A stretch of DNA of 44,590 nt, from contig JAUVIS010000004.1 of the NCBI GenBank assembly GCA_030592635.1, positions 1-44,590 of the forward strand. Reading direction: 5' to 3'. The position numbers and the translations under genes were made by a program. This document shows, one piece after another, positions 18,204 to 28,748 of this stretch; within the stretch, counting starts at the first letter, position 1, and each line of letters opens with the position of its first letter. The DNA comes from Candidatus Fermentibacteraceae bacterium (GTDB lineage: Bacteria > Fermentibacterota > Fermentibacteria > Fermentibacterales > JCC-6). The notes below the pieces were generated by a model, which was given only the letters and a program-made list of their open reading frames with translations, was not told where the DNA came from and made no database searches.

Positions 18204-19090
18204 AAATCGGCGTGGCTCTCGGTGGTGGCGGGGCAAGAGGATACGCCCATTTCGGAGCTCTTTTCGCTCTTGAAAAAAGTGGAATCCCTATTCACTGCAT
18301 TGCCGGTACAAGCATTGGAGCTGCGGTGGGGGCTTTGTGGGCTACATATCAGCATGTAGACTGCTACAATTCATTGAGAGAACTGGATAAGGCTGGAGTC
18401 AGAGACATTCTTGACCCGGAGTTACCTATGATCACCGGATTCCTGCGGGGGCGTAAGCTCTACGATGTCATGGAAAGCTGGTTCAAGGGATTCAGGGTCG
18501 AGAGTCTTACAAGGCAGTTCTGCGCCAACGCGGTTATGCTTAACACAGGTGAGGAAGTCACTTTCAATTCGGGGCAGCTTTCGGATGTGCTCCGGGCAAG
18601 TGTTTCAGTCCCGGTGATACTGTCGCCATGGCGGATAGGGGAATTTACTTATGTTGATGGAGGCGTTGTTAATCCCCTGCCCGTGAGGCAGTGCAGGGAG
18701 ATGGGGGCTGATGTGGTTATTGCTGTGAATCTTCTGGGGGTTGTGCCCGTGGTGGAAACCTGTTCACCGGAGCAGGACGAAATACGAAGAGTTGCTCACA
18801 GATTGCATCTTCCCGAGGGAGTTATTGAGGTAGCTTCAGACATCCCCCTTCTCCATAAATTAAGAAATCCAAAAGTTCCGGAAACTGCTTTTGCCGCTGT
18901 TCTTATCTCTCAGAGAGCCCTTGTTAATGCAAATCTCAGGGAGTGGACACCTGATTATCTGATTCAGCCCGACCTGAGCAAGTACACCGGAGCTGAGTTT
19001 CATCTTGTTGAAGAGATAAGCGATATAGGTCTGGGGGCGGCGGAAAAGGTTATACCGGAGATCATCCGGGATTTGGACATATCAGTATAG
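18176..19090 (+). CDS. Patatin-like phospholipase (RssA-like)
   Basis: [29 protein letters not shown] (GxSxG), [11 protein letters not shown] (Asp of dyad). ATG 18197 is an alternative start. Confidence 0.9.
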   Translation: MGAQVRRMVKIGVALGGGGARGYAHFGALFALEKSGIPIHCIAGTSIGAAVGALWATYQHVDCYNSLRELDKAGVRDILDPELPMITGFLRGRKLYDVMESWFKGFRVESLTRQFCANAVMLNTGEEVTFNSGQLSDVLRASVSVPVILSPWRIGEFTYVDGGVVNPLPVRQCREMGADVVIAVNLLGVVPVVETCSPEQDEIRRVAHRLHLPEGVIEVASDIPLLHKLRNPKVPETAFAAVLISQRALVNANLREWTPDYLIQPDLSKYTGAEFHLVEEISDIGLGAAEKVIPEIIRDLDISV

Positions 19091-19168
19091 CCTTCCGGTT
19101 GCCACGGAAAATTAGCATAATTGCTCTTGGGAAAAATCAGACTGAAGATGACAAATCCGGGAGGGGAT

Positions 19169-19978
19169 ATGGCACTGTTCTCCGGCAATCTTAAGAAAAT
19201 GCAGAATGAGTTGGATGAGGCGAATGTAAACTGGAACAGGCTTGCAGATCTCTCTTCAGGCAGATACGACCTGTCAGGGAAAAATGCGGGCGAGGGGAAA
19301 ACCCTTATTAACTCCATGGTAAAAAGGGCCGCCGAGCCAACCAGTGACGAAAGACCACTGGCTCAGATTTTCAGAAACATTACCTCCAGGGGAGCTGATC
19401 TCAACAGATCAATGAATTCTTCAGGAGAAACCCCTCTTCATCTGGCTTCCGGTCTCGCGGACAGCACTCTGCTGAAATCGCTTCTTGAAGCAGGGATTCA
19501 ACCGGCATCTACTACCCGCACTGGTACTACAGCTCTTCATACGGCAGTTGCGGCAGGCCGCGCTAAGAATGTGAAGCTTCTTCTTGCTGCCGGTGCCGAC
19601 CCGGGAGCAGAGGATGCCACCAGCAATGCTCCGCTGCATTTTTCTGTTCAGCTTAAGAACCCCCTGAAAATTGTCAAAATGCTTCTTGGAGCAGGAGCAA
19701 AGGCATATCACAGAAATTCTCAGCAGAAAACCTCTGTTGATATAGCCGAGGAAAAAGGACAGACCGCATGCGTGGAACTCCTTCTGGAGAGCCTGCGGAA
19801 TCTGAGAAGAAACAGCAAAAGAAAGTGGAGTTGTCCACAGTGCGGCAGTCCGGTTAAAAGACCTCCACGGGAAAAGATTGAGTGGTATATCTCTCTGGAC
19901 ATGTGGGATCACTTCCAGCTTACCTGCGGAGAATGCGGTCATGTAACACCGGCCACTGTGCTTGACGGCGAAGTTTAG
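19169..19978 (+). CDS. Ankyrin-repeat protein with C-terminal zinc ribbon
   Basis: SGETPLHLASGLADSTLLKSLLEAGI, GTTALHTAVAAGRAKNVKLLLAAGADP, NAPLHFSVQLKNPLKIVKMLLGAGA repeats; CPQCGSP...CGECGHV. Confidence 0.85.
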   Translation: MALFSGNLKKMQNELDEANVNWNRLADLSSGRYDLSGKNAGEGKTLINSMVKRAAEPTSDERPLAQIFRNITSRGADLNRSMNSSGETPLHLASGLADSTLLKSLLEAGIQPASTTRTGTTALHTAVAAGRAKNVKLLLAAGADPGAEDATSNAPLHFSVQLKNPLKIVKMLLGAGAKAYHRNSQQKTSVDIAEEKGQTACVELLLESLRNLRRNSKRKWSCPQCGSPVKRPPREKIEWYISLDMWDHFQLTCGECGHVTPATVLDGEV

Positions 19979-20103
19979 CTGACCGCAGCAATTATTCAGT
20001 GTGTGAGTTCGAATCCTGTTCGGAGTGCCGGGACGGATGGAATGGTGCTGCCAGTCTAACGATTTTCCCCTGATCTTATGCAGGTATTCTGAAGTTCTTC
20101 ATG

Positions 20104-21438
20104 TCAGTCACGCTCCTGACTGAAAAGTGGTTCCACCGCGTTCTCAAAGATTTCTCTGCAGGCCGCCTTTGCCTTTTGTCTGTACTCCGGAGCACAGGCG
20201 ACAGTTAGCAGGCTTCGGTTGGGTCTTGCCTTCATCATGTACTCCGCGAAGGGGGGATCAATTTCATCCAGAGGAATCAGGCGACCTCTTTTGTCAAGGA
20301 ATCTGATGTCCAGTTTCTGGAATCGTTCCTCGGAGATTTTCACTGCTTCAATTGGAAGATCCACAATGATATATCCCGGATCTATTCCGGCTTTTGCTGA
20401 GATTTCCGCTGTGAGAAGTTCCGCAACTTTCTTCGGAGTACTGTTCTGATTTCTGAGACTGTTCAGGAAGTGAAGATCACTTTCCGATGTGGTTACAGCG
20501 TCAATTCTGAACACCTGAGAGAAAAGACCCTGTCTGTACTTTACTCTCCATGCCATTTCCCTGACCCATGGATCCGCTGATTCCTTTTCCAGAAAGCTGA
20601 GGATCTCGTCATCGGTCGTGAACATGAAGTTATCAATTTCCTTTAACTCAATGATGCTTTTTCGGGCGGCATTCAGCAGCATCTTATCGACAATTCGTGT
20701 TTTTCTGTGAAGGTATACCGATGAGTACATCTGAAGTCTGGCAAGAAGAAAGTCTCTGATGGCATTCAACCCCTTCTCAAGGAAAACAAGTTTGCCGTTT
20801 TTGATTGCCATGATGGATATGATTCTATCTACTTCGATGTGGCCGAAGGCAACGCCTGTAAAGTAAAAGTCTCTCTGCAGATAATCCAGCATATCCGCGT
20901 CCACTTCGCCGAATATCATCTGTTGAGCGAATTCCTGTTTCGTGTACCTGCTGGTAATCAGATCTGCCACATCTTCGGGATCAATTCCGTGTTTCCTGAG
21001 TATTTCGGGTATCTTTCCGGCACCCCTGACAGGCATTACTGTTCTTCCAGTGACCATGTCCGCGACAAGATCCATGTGATCGCCGCCTGTGAGTTCAAGG
21101 TAGAGGGGTTCCAGTGTATGAGACCACGGTGTGTGCCCTATGTCGTGGAGAAGCCCTGCCGCCTCAACCAGGTTCCTGGTGGTATCGGTGGTGTCATTGT
21201 ACTCCTCCGGGCTTCTGTCGCTGAGGTGACTGGCTATGCGGCCGGCCAGGTGGGATACACCGAGAGCATGAGCAAGTCTCATGCAGTGGGCTCCGGGGTA
21301 GCTCTGAAATGTTGTTCCCAGCTGGTGAATGAAACTGAGCCTTTGAACCTCTACTGTTTTAAGAAGCTCTTCCTGCAGTGTAGAAAGACGAATAGTACCA
21401 AGTACCGGTTCTCTGATGTACATTACTTTGTGATTCAT
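20104..21438 (-). CDS. HD-domain phosphohydrolase (dNTPase-like)
   Basis: H...LLHDIGHTPWSHTLEP HD motif, conserved N-terminal IREPVLGTIRL...QLGTTFQSYPGAHCMRLAHALGV. Start taken at the internal MNHKVMYIREP rather than the longer ORF-track start at 21543. Confidence 0.85.
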   Translation of the reverse strand: MNHKVMYIREPVLGTIRLSTLQEELLKTVEVQRLSFIHQLGTTFQSYPGAHCMRLAHALGVSHLAGRIASHLSDRSPEEYNDTTDTTRNLVEAAGLLHDIGHTPWSHTLEPLYLELTGGDHMDLVADMVTGRTVMPVRGAGKIPEILRKHGIDPEDVADLITSRYTKQEFAQQMIFGEVDADMLDYLQRDFYFTGVAFGHIEVDRIISIMAIKNGKLVFLEKGLNAIRDFLLARLQMYSSVYLHRKTRIVDKMLLNAARKSIIELKEIDNFMFTTDDEILSFLEKESADPWVREMAWRVKYRQGLFSQVFRIDAVTTSESDLHFLNSLRNQNSTPKKVAELLTAEISAKAGIDPGYIIVDLPIEAVKISEERFQKLDIRFLDKRGRLIPLDEIDPPFAEYMMKARPNRSLLTVACAPEYRQKAKAACREIFENAVEPLFSQERD

Positions 21439-21516
21439 TGTCTGCCCTTCGCTGGTTCCCGTGTTGTTACTTGACCCTCCTATGATAATATTCAAGCCTT
21501 CCCGAGAGGAGGAACA

Positions 21517-22413
21517 ATGGGATTGTGCGATTTTCATACACACAGTACTGCGTCAGACGGCAGGATGACACCAACTGAACTGGTTGATGAAGCATCAAGG
21601 TGTGGTCTCGACGGATTTGCCATCAGCGATCATGACACCCTTGCGGGTATTGAAGAGGCCGCAGCAAGGTCTTTCGAACTGGGATTGTTCTTCATTCCCG
21701 CAGTGGAACTCAGCGTGGATCTTCACATTGGTGGATCAGCTCACCTTCTGGGCTACTTTCCCGGAGCGGATCTCCCGGTGCTGTGCAATCCTTCATCTGA
21801 GATTCAGCAGGCGCTTCAGTTTGTTGTTGACGGAAGGAATACCAGGAATCCCGCCATTGTTCGCAAGTTCAGAGAACTCGGATTTGACATCACAATGGAG
21901 GATGTTGAGGCAGAGGCCGGTGAAGCGGTTGTAGGAAGACCTCACATCGCTGCAGTTCTGGTGAAGAGGGGCCTGGTCGGGTCATCCGAAGAGGTCTTCA
22001 ACAGGTACCTGGGATCTGGAAAACCGGCCTATGTGGAAAGAAGGCGGCTTGGGGATTACAGAGCTATTGAGATAATCAGACAAGCAGGGGGACTGCCCGT
22101 ACTGGCACATCCCAAGTATATTCGAGTTGAGGGTTTCAGAGAACTGGGGGCTCTTGTGTCCTCCCTGGCGGATGCTGGTCTGGCTGGTCTTGAGGCGTAC
22201 TATCCCGAGCAGGCTGACACCATGGTTTCTTTTCTGGAGGATGCATCGAGAAAACACAAGCTTCTGCTGACAGGCGGAAGCGATTTTCACGGAATCAGGC
22301 ACCCGCTTCCCGGCTGGTGCGATGGTTTTTTCGGGGTGGATACGGATAAGGTTATGAATTTTATGAACGAATGCGGGGCCGGGGAAAGGATCAACCATGG
22401 CAAAACTGAGTGA
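21517..22413 (+). CDS. PHP-domain metal-dependent phosphoesterase
   Basis: CDFHTHSTASDGRMTP, ISDHDTLAGI, VLAHPKYI, LLTGGSDFHG. Confidence 0.9.
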   Translation: MGLCDFHTHSTASDGRMTPTELVDEASRCGLDGFAISDHDTLAGIEEAAARSFELGLFFIPAVELSVDLHIGGSAHLLGYFPGADLPVLCNPSSEIQQALQFVVDGRNTRNPAIVRKFRELGFDITMEDVEAEAGEAVVGRPHIAAVLVKRGLVGSSEEVFNRYLGSGKPAYVERRRLGDYRAIEIIRQAGGLPVLAHPKYIRVEGFRELGALVSSLADAGLAGLEAYYPEQADTMVSFLEDASRKHKLLLTGGSDFHGIRHPLPGWCDGFFGVDTDKVMNFMNECGAGERINHGKTE

Positions 22414-22603
22414 CCTTGTTAAACAGATCGACAAGACTGCAAAATCCGGAGATAGAGAGAAAGCTCTCAAGATGCTTGACAATCTGCTGAAGAAAGTTCC
22501 TGAAGCAAAAGCACAGCCACTCCTTAAAAGGCAGGATATGTACAGAGGTGAGCTTGCCAATGAACAGCGCATAATCGCATTGGAGAAACAGTACAACATC
22601 TGA
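22397..22603 (+). CDS. Small helical hypothetical protein (68 aa)
   Basis: ATG overlaps the PHP gene end and its stop overlaps the next ATG (TGATG). Confidence 0.6.
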   Translation: MAKLSDLVKQIDKTAKSGDREKALKMLDNLLKKVPEAKAQPLLKRQDMYRGELANEQRIIALEKQYNI

Positions 22604-23379
22604 TGCTGAGATGTTCTATTTTTTTTCTTTTACTACTGCTCGTGGCCTGCGGGCCCGGGGTTGTGAATCGAACCTCTGAAATTTCATCTTATGCCGCCAG
22701 AGCTTCCTGGGGGTGGGAGAGTACAGACTTTTTTCTTGTGAGAGGCAGAGCGAGGCTTGAGGGCGAAAATCAGGTTTTTTCGGGTCCGTTCCTTCTCTGG
22801 GCTTCAAAAGATGTACCAGCTGTAAGGGCTGATTTCTGTGGCCCTGACGGATCTCCGCTGCTTTCATTACTTCTTGATTCTGTGGGGTGTCTCATTTACC
22901 GGCCCGAAGAAGCACAAGCCATTTATGTTATGGGAGGAATGCCTGCGGGAAGTGGCTACCTTGATGTTAACGCAGTCATTTCACTGATAAGAACCGGGTT
23001 TCCGGCGATACCGGTGCAGTGGGAAATGGTTGCGTCCTGCGACACCTCTTCACGGGAAGAAAACCGGTGGATATTTGTTTCTTCAACTTCAGACACCGCT
23101 GTTGTTTCTCTAAGACATTCCCGGCTCTTTCCTCTGTTTGATATCGGAGACTTTTCGCTGGAAGCAACCGCCGCCTCCTGGCATGACGAGTTTAATGCGC
23201 GGCCAATGGAATGGAGGCTTTGTTCTCCGTCTGTGAACGCCATAATTCGCATAAGAAGCTATGACACAGAGACAGAACCCCAGAGTAATGTGTGGAGCAT
23301 GGTTGTTCCCGTTCCCGTTGATACAGTCGGTACTGACGGGGGACCCTGGAGGTCTGCTTTTGATTTTCCGATTCGTTAA
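22603..23379 (+). CDS. Putative lipoprotein
   Basis: Lipobox-like signal MLRCSIFFLLLLLVACGPG. Confidence 0.65.
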   Translation: MLRCSIFFLLLLLVACGPGVVNRTSEISSYAARASWGWESTDFFLVRGRARLEGENQVFSGPFLLWASKDVPAVRADFCGPDGSPLLSLLLDSVGCLIYRPEEAQAIYVMGGMPAGSGYLDVNAVISLIRTGFPAIPVQWEMVASCDTSSREENRWIFVSSTSDTAVVSLRHSRLFPLFDIGDFSLEATAASWHDEFNARPMEWRLCSPSVNAIIRIRSYDTETEPQSNVWSMVVPVPVDTVGTDGGPWRSAFDFPIR

Positions 23380-23509
23380 CTTCATCCAGTTAACACAGCA
23401 ATCGCAGCTTGTACCCTTGCGGGGTAACCCCTTTTCATCTGGTTCGGCAAGTGGTATATAGCCTGCGTTACCAGAGTAAGAATACCGATTCCACATCAGG
23501 AGAACGAAA

Positions 23510-24568
23510 ATGGGTATAAAGAACTTCTTTGTCAGGTTTACGGGTTCGGGAAAATCCAGTTCCCAGGGAATGTTCTCATCTGCCATGGCAATTGATCTTG
23601 GTACAACCAACACAATTATTCACCAGCTTGACAGAGGTATCGTTCTTGAGGAGCCAAGTGTAATAGCCGTTGAAAGGGACAGTGGAAATGTTCTTGCTGT
23701 TGGCGGGGAAGCGAAAGCTATGCTCGGTCGAACAGGAGGGGATATTTTGGTAATCCGGCCCCTTAAAGATGGTGTTATTAAAGAGGCTACAGCTACAATG
23801 GCCATGCTGAGAAGGTTCTTTGAGCAGGCGCAGACAAGACGGTTTTCCATGCGTCCCAGAGTTCTTGTCTGTGTTCCCAGCGGAATCACAGAGGTTGAGG
23901 TTAACGCTGTACGCACCTCCCTCGAGAGGGCAGGCGCCAGGGAAGTGCTTCTTGTACCCGAGCCTCTTGCCGCGGCAGTTGGTGTCGGGCTTCCCGTTGA
24001 GTCAGCAGTGGGTAACATGGTGGTGGATATCGGAGGAGGAACCACTGAAGTCGCGGTAATCAGTCTGAGTTCCATAGCGGCTGACAGCTCCATAAGGGTT
24101 GGTGGCGATGAGATGAACGAAGCAATAATCAACTACATGAAGAAAAGTGCTTACCTTCTTATAGGTGAACGCACAGCTGAAATGGTGAAGATGAGACTTG
24201 GGTCAATGCTGGAGGAGGATGCCAGAGAAGAAGAGGTCAGCGGAATGGACGCTACTTACGGTATTCCCAAAACCATTACTGTGAAGGCCAGTCAGATAAG
24301 ATCTGCTCTGCAGCAGCCTGTTAACGCAATAATTCAGGCCGTGCAGCAGGGGCTTGAGAGAACACCTCCGGAGCTGGGTCGAGACATTGTTAACCGCGGA
24401 ATTGTTCTTACCGGTGGCGGCGCGCTGCTTCGGGGACTGGATGTTCTTCTTACCAGAGAAACAGGTCTGCCAATAAGAATTGCCGATAACCCTCTTTCCT
24501 GTACTGTACTCGGAGCAGGTATTATTCTCTCCGATCTCTACAGATATCGCAAACTGCTGATCAGCTGA
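23510..24568 (+). CDS. mreB: Rod shape-determining protein MreB
   Basis: MAIDLGTTNTIIH, VVDIGGGTTEVAVISL, ILVIRPLKDGVIKE; followed by mreC-mreD-mrdA-rodA. Confidence 0.95.
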   Translation: MGIKNFFVRFTGSGKSSSQGMFSSAMAIDLGTTNTIIHQLDRGIVLEEPSVIAVERDSGNVLAVGGEAKAMLGRTGGDILVIRPLKDGVIKEATATMAMLRRFFEQAQTRRFSMRPRVLVCVPSGITEVEVNAVRTSLERAGAREVLLVPEPLAAAVGVGLPVESAVGNMVVDIGGGTTEVAVISLSSIAADSSIRVGGDEMNEAIINYMKKSAYLLIGERTAEMVKMRLGSMLEEDAREEEVSGMDATYGIPKTITVKASQIRSALQQPVNAIIQAVQQGLERTPPELGRDIVNRGIVLTGGGALLRGLDVLLTRETGLPIRIADNPLSCTVLGAGIILSDLYRYRKLLIS

Positions 24569-24570
24569 TC

Positions 24571-25314
24571 ATGAGAAGCAGCGATGTCAGACTGGCACGG
24601 AACATCGCGGCAGCAGTCGCGATGTTGTTTTTTGGCCCCTCTGTACTGGGGGTTGGCGGCTCTATCCTCGGCGCGAAATTTGCGTCTTTGTTTTTTTCTG
24701 AAAATCAATCCGCTGATTCCGACTACCTTTCGCTGTCTGTAAAACTGATGCTGGAAAACGCAGAGCTGCGGGAGATGGCGGCAAAAAGTAAACTTTACCG
24801 CTCAATGCTTCATTACACAAGAATGCCTGAGGTCACAGCCCTGGTCGGGAGGGTCATGTACAGATCCGAGGGGCTTATCAGGGGAGACCTTGTTATTGAT
24901 CGCGGGTCGGATCACGGCATTTACACAGGTGCGATCTGTATTACCAGCAGAGGACTCGTGGGCATTATCACATCAGTTGAATCATCCAGTTCCACCGTAG
25001 TTCCCATCACCAGCCCGGCGATTCATGTGAGTTGCATTACTGCGACTACCGGTTCTCTGGGGATTCTAGGCTCTGAATCAAGTGGAAAACTCAGGCTCGA
25101 GTATGTGGATAATTCCTCTGATCCGTTCATCGGAGAGACGGTTCTTACCAGCAGATTCGGGGGTGTTTATCCCGAGGGAATTGTTGTCGGGACGGTGGAG
25201 GACATCTCAGAGGGAGGCCAGGGCCTGAATCTTTCCCTCTCCGTGGTTCCGGCAGTTGATTTTGAGAGAGTTGATGAGGTTCTTATCCTTCTTTCCGGGG
25301 ATCAGGCAGAATGA
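24571..25314 (+). CDS. mreC: Rod shape-determining protein MreC
   Basis: N-terminal TM, coiled region, VIDRGSDHGIYTGAICITSRGLVGIITSVESSSSTVVPIT, FGGVYPEGIVVGTV. Confidence 0.92.
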   Translation: MRSSDVRLARNIAAAVAMLFFGPSVLGVGGSILGAKFASLFFSENQSADSDYLSLSVKLMLENAELREMAAKSKLYRSMLHYTRMPEVTALVGRVMYRSEGLIRGDLVIDRGSDHGIYTGAICITSRGLVGIITSVESSSSTVVPITSPAIHVSCITATTGSLGILGSESSGKLRLEYVDNSSDPFIGETVLTSRFGGVYPEGIVVGTVEDISEGGQGLNLSLSVVPAVDFERVDEVLILLSGDQAE

Positions 25315-25790
25315 GGGAGCATCTGTCCGGCTGGCTGATTGTTTCTCTGGCAATAACAGCGCAGTTCCTTCTTGAAGCTACTCTTGGAAGAGTTGTGACA
25401 GCACCTGCCATTCTTGTCCCGGTGCTTGTCTACCTGTCTCTTTCCCATTCGAACTACTGGTCAATCGAAGCTGCCTTCTGGAGCGGCTTTGCAATTGATC
25501 TTCTTCTCCACCAGCCGATTGGAGTCAGCTCAATAGCGATGCTCACCGGGATTGCTCTGTCGCGCTGGATACTGAGGGTGACCACTGGAGCTCTCGATAT
25601 GACTTTTGTGATTAATGCGTTTCTGGCCTCAATTCTGTCCGACCTGTTTTTTATCTTTCTGGCTGCAAGACCGGTGGGAAGCGGATTTGGTATTTCCACT
25701 TTGCTTATCGTGCCTCGTGTTCTTTTCTCGCTTTTACTTTACATGATCATTCCCGTGATGTTTGGAAGAAAGAGCAGGGAACTCGGATGA
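25311..25790 (+). CDS. mreD: Rod shape-determining protein MreD
   Basis: Hydrophobic ~159-aa protein between mreC and mrdA; WSGFAIDLLLHQPIG resembles the MreD core. Confidence 0.8.
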   Translation: MREHLSGWLIVSLAITAQFLLEATLGRVVTAPAILVPVLVYLSLSHSNYWSIEAAFWSGFAIDLLLHQPIGVSSIAMLTGIALSRWILRVTTGALDMTFVINAFLASILSDLFFIFLAARPVGSGFGISTLLIVPRVLFSLLLYMIIPVMFGRKSRELG

Positions 25791-27508
25791 GGTCTTCTTC
25801 GTCTTTCAATGAGAGACCCTATCGCTCAATAATGTTTATTACCATTGCAGTATTTCTGGTTCTCGCGGGAAAGCTCTTTGAACTTCAGATAGTGAAGGGC
25901 GGTTACTACAGAGAGTTGTCATCAAGGAATCACATACGATCAGTTGTTCATCCTGCTCCAAGGGGGATAATAAGAGACAGGAACGGAGTGGTTCTGGCGG
26001 ACAATGTTCCGGCGTTCACAGTTTCTCTGGTCAGTGTGGAATTCGACAGTACAAATGCAATGCTTCTGGGAAATCTTCTCCGGATGGATCAGCATATATT
26101 TCGCGAAAGACTTTATGCCGCTGAATCCAGCCCATACAGATCCACCCGGATAATCAGTGGCCTGACTGTGGAGGATGCCGGAAGAGTTGCTGACAATCTG
26201 TATCGTCTTGGCGGAGTATCTGTAGATATTCTGCCCAGGAGAAGGTATCACAACAGCATTTCCTTCTGCCATCTGGTTGGCTATGTCGGGCTTGCTGACA
26301 GTACCAGAGTTTTTGTGGGAGAGCTTTCAGGCAGAACCGGGCTGGAGAGAATTCTGAATCAGAGACTGGTCGGCAAGCACGGCGTTGTTCGAGAGGTTGT
26401 CGACGCGCATGGAAGAGTTGTGGAGAGATTACAGGGAGGTGATGTGGAACCCTCGCCGGGAGAGGATATTACACTTACACTGGACACCAGACTTCAGTTG
26501 ACAGCTGATTCACTGATAATGTCTACCGGTCATTCGGGAGCGGCGGTGATCCTTGACTATGAAACCGGCGAGATTCTTGTCCTGTCTTCTGTTCCAGGCT
26601 TTGACACGAATCAGTTCGTAGGGGGTATCTCCTCAGATGACTGGAACAGGATTCTGAATCATCCCGGGAAACCTCTTCGTAATCGTTCCTGGGCCACAGC
26701 CTACCCTCCCGGATCAGTATACAAGACAGTGAGTGCCGCCTGGCTGCTTGAATCAGGGATTGTGAACGAGAATACTCTGCCGGATCCGTGTTACGGCACA
26801 TTTCACTTTGCCGGGAGTGATTTTCGCTGCTGGAGTACTCATGGAAGGCTTAATATCATCGGCGCGCTCGCCCAGTCCTGCGATACCTATTTTTACAGAA
26901 CAAGCATGCTGGGTGACATGGATGAAATGGCTGAGTTTTCCCGCGGTTATGGAATGGGAGCGCCTGTTACTGAGATTCTTCCCGGTGAGGCCTCAGGTGC
27001 TTTGCCTACCCGGGAACTGCTCAACGAGCTTTTCGGCCCGGGGGGCTGGGGGCTTGGTAATCTGATGATAGCCTCCATTGGTCAGGGCGAGGTACTTGCC
27101 ACTCCTCTCCAGATTGCGGTGACATCAGCACTGATAGCTTCCAGTGGTGATCTGCCCGCGCTTTCCCTTGTGATCGGTGAATCCTCTTCCGGCAGAACCT
27201 GGGAAACAAATACATCGGAAGAAACATTCCGAATTGTCAGGGAGGGCATGCTGCAGGCTGTGGAGTCATCGCGCGGTACAATGCACAGCTCAATGGGCTG
27301 TCTGCCGGTGACCGTTTTTGGAAAATCAGGTACAGCGGAGACCGGATCCGGCGAGGATCACGCATGGGTGACGGGATTCATAGAAGAACCGCAGCCGGTA
27401 GCCTTCGCTGTTATCATAGAGAACGGAGGCCATGGGGGGGTTGTTGCCGGTCCTGTGGCTGCGGGTCTTGTAGAAAAGATGCTGGAGATTGCTCATGAGA
27501 CGGAATGA
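25787..27508 (+). CDS. mrdA: Penicillin-binding protein 2 (MrdA)
   Basis: PAPRGIIRDRNGVVLADN, YPPGSVYKTV (SxxK), KSGTAETGSG (KSGT). Confidence 0.93.
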   Translation: MRSSSSFNERPYRSIMFITIAVFLVLAGKLFELQIVKGGYYRELSSRNHIRSVVHPAPRGIIRDRNGVVLADNVPAFTVSLVSVEFDSTNAMLLGNLLRMDQHIFRERLYAAESSPYRSTRIISGLTVEDAGRVADNLYRLGGVSVDILPRRRYHNSISFCHLVGYVGLADSTRVFVGELSGRTGLERILNQRLVGKHGVVREVVDAHGRVVERLQGGDVEPSPGEDITLTLDTRLQLTADSLIMSTGHSGAAVILDYETGEILVLSSVPGFDTNQFVGGISSDDWNRILNHPGKPLRNRSWATAYPPGSVYKTVSAAWLLESGIVNENTLPDPCYGTFHFAGSDFRCWSTHGRLNIIGALAQSCDTYFYRTSMLGDMDEMAEFSRGYGMGAPVTEILPGEASGALPTRELLNELFGPGGWGLGNLMIASIGQGEVLATPLQIAVTSALIASSGDLPALSLVIGESSSGRTWETNTSEETFRIVREGMLQAVESSRGTMHSSMGCLPVTVFGKSGTAETGSGEDHAWVTGFIEEPQPVAFAVIIENGGHGGVVAGPVAAGLVEKMLEIAHETE

Positions 27509-28688
27509 AAAGCCTGACTGGCTCTTTGCAGTCTCACTGTTTCTACTGTTGTCTCTGGGACTTTTGTGCGTTTATTCCGCATCGGGCTCTCAGAGAGGTC
27601 TTTTCACTCATCAACTGTTTTTTGTTCTTGCGGGTATTATTGTTTTTTTCGGCGCATTAGTATTTCCACTGAGGTTTCTTGAGGAATCAGCTCCGCTTAT
27701 TTACGGCGTTTCCCTGATTCTGCTTGTACTGACTATCTTTTTTGGAGGAGGACCTGCCGGCAGATGGCTTCAACTGGGGCCATTGAATATTCAAGCATCA
27801 GAGATCGCCAAGTTGTGCGTAATAGTGCTTTCCGCGAGATGGCTCCCGGCGCTTAAAAGAGAATCTGTTCCCGGGGGGGTTTCTCTGTATTTGTCGACGG
27901 TTGGTGTACTCACAGCGCTGACTCTTCTACAGCCGGATCTGGGCACAGCCGTTGTTATAGTGATGATTGTTTTCGGCATGATCTACTGGGCGGGATTTGG
28001 CTTTAACTGGATATTTCTCTTTTTAAGTCCATTGTCCGCAGCCATTTCTTCAATCAAATTTGTTTCATGGATAACATTTACTGCTTTTCTCTGCTGGGTT
28101 CTCTACAGATCAGGTGCAAGGCCGCGCAGGTGGGTTTTCTTTCTGGTAATGACCAGTGTGATAGCCGCTGCCACGCCGTCTGCATGGGGTCTTCTCCGCC
28201 CATACCAGCAGGCACGATTGACCACCTTCCTGAATCCGGAAGAAGACCCCTACGGTGCGGGGTGGAATGTTATTCAGTCAAAGGTCGCGATTGGATCCGG
28301 CGGAGCTACCGGTCAGGGATTCTTGAATGGAAGTCAGAATGAACTCGCGTTCCTCCCCGCAAGGCACACCGACTTCGTCTTTTCCGTGTGGGCGGAAGAG
28401 TGGGGGTTTGTCGGCAGTCTTTTCCTTCTTTCTCTGTATGTGGTTCTTGCATGGAGAATTCTGGTTGGTGCAAGACGCTCCTTAAATCCGTTCAATTCAA
28501 CTATTGGTGCGGGCACGGCAGTTTTCATCATAATTCATGTTGTTGTTAATGTGGGAATGACGCTGGGAATGATGCCTGTTACAGGTCTTCCTCTGCCTCT
28601 AATTACATACGGAGGCAGTCACATAATTACGGAAATGCTGCTTCTCGGCTTTTCCGGCAATGTGATCCGGAACTGGCGCAGTTACTGA
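27495..28688 (+). CDS. rodA: Peptidoglycan glycosyltransferase RodA (SEDS family)
   Basis: LQLGPLNIQASEIAK, LLQPDLGTAVVI, GQGFLNGSQNELAFLPARHTDFVFSVWAEEWGFVGS, TGLPLPLITYGGSH. Confidence 0.95.
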   Translation: MRRNEKPDWLFAVSLFLLLSLGLLCVYSASGSQRGLFTHQLFFVLAGIIVFFGALVFPLRFLEESAPLIYGVSLILLVLTIFFGGGPAGRWLQLGPLNIQASEIAKLCVIVLSARWLPALKRESVPGGVSLYLSTVGVLTALTLLQPDLGTAVVIVMIVFGMIYWAGFGFNWIFLFLSPLSAAISSIKFVSWITFTAFLCWVLYRSGARPRRWVFFLVMTSVIAAATPSAWGLLRPYQQARLTTFLNPEEDPYGAGWNVIQSKVAIGSGGATGQGFLNGSQNELAFLPARHTDFVFSVWAEEWGFVGSLFLLSLYVVLAWRILVGARRSLNPFNSTIGAGTAVFIIIHVVVNVGMTLGMMPVTGLPLPLITYGGSHIITEMLLLGFSGNVIRNWRSY

Positions 28689-28748
28689 CAGCAACACTGC
28701 TCTTCGTTATCATACAGCATTCGTTAAACCAACAGATTGAAGGGGAAC

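Noticed and set aside
20001-20030. tRNA-like 3' fragment (GTGTGAGTTCGAATCCTGTTCGGAGTGCCG)
   Set aside because: Contains a T-loop-like TTCGAAT but the T-stem pairs poorly and no matching 5' acceptor, D-arm or anticodon arm is visible upstream. At most a remnant or coincidence; tRNAscan/Infernal would settle it.
20839-21474. 211-aa plus-strand ORF
   Set aside because: Antisense to the HD-domain gene, whose HD motif and start are clear.
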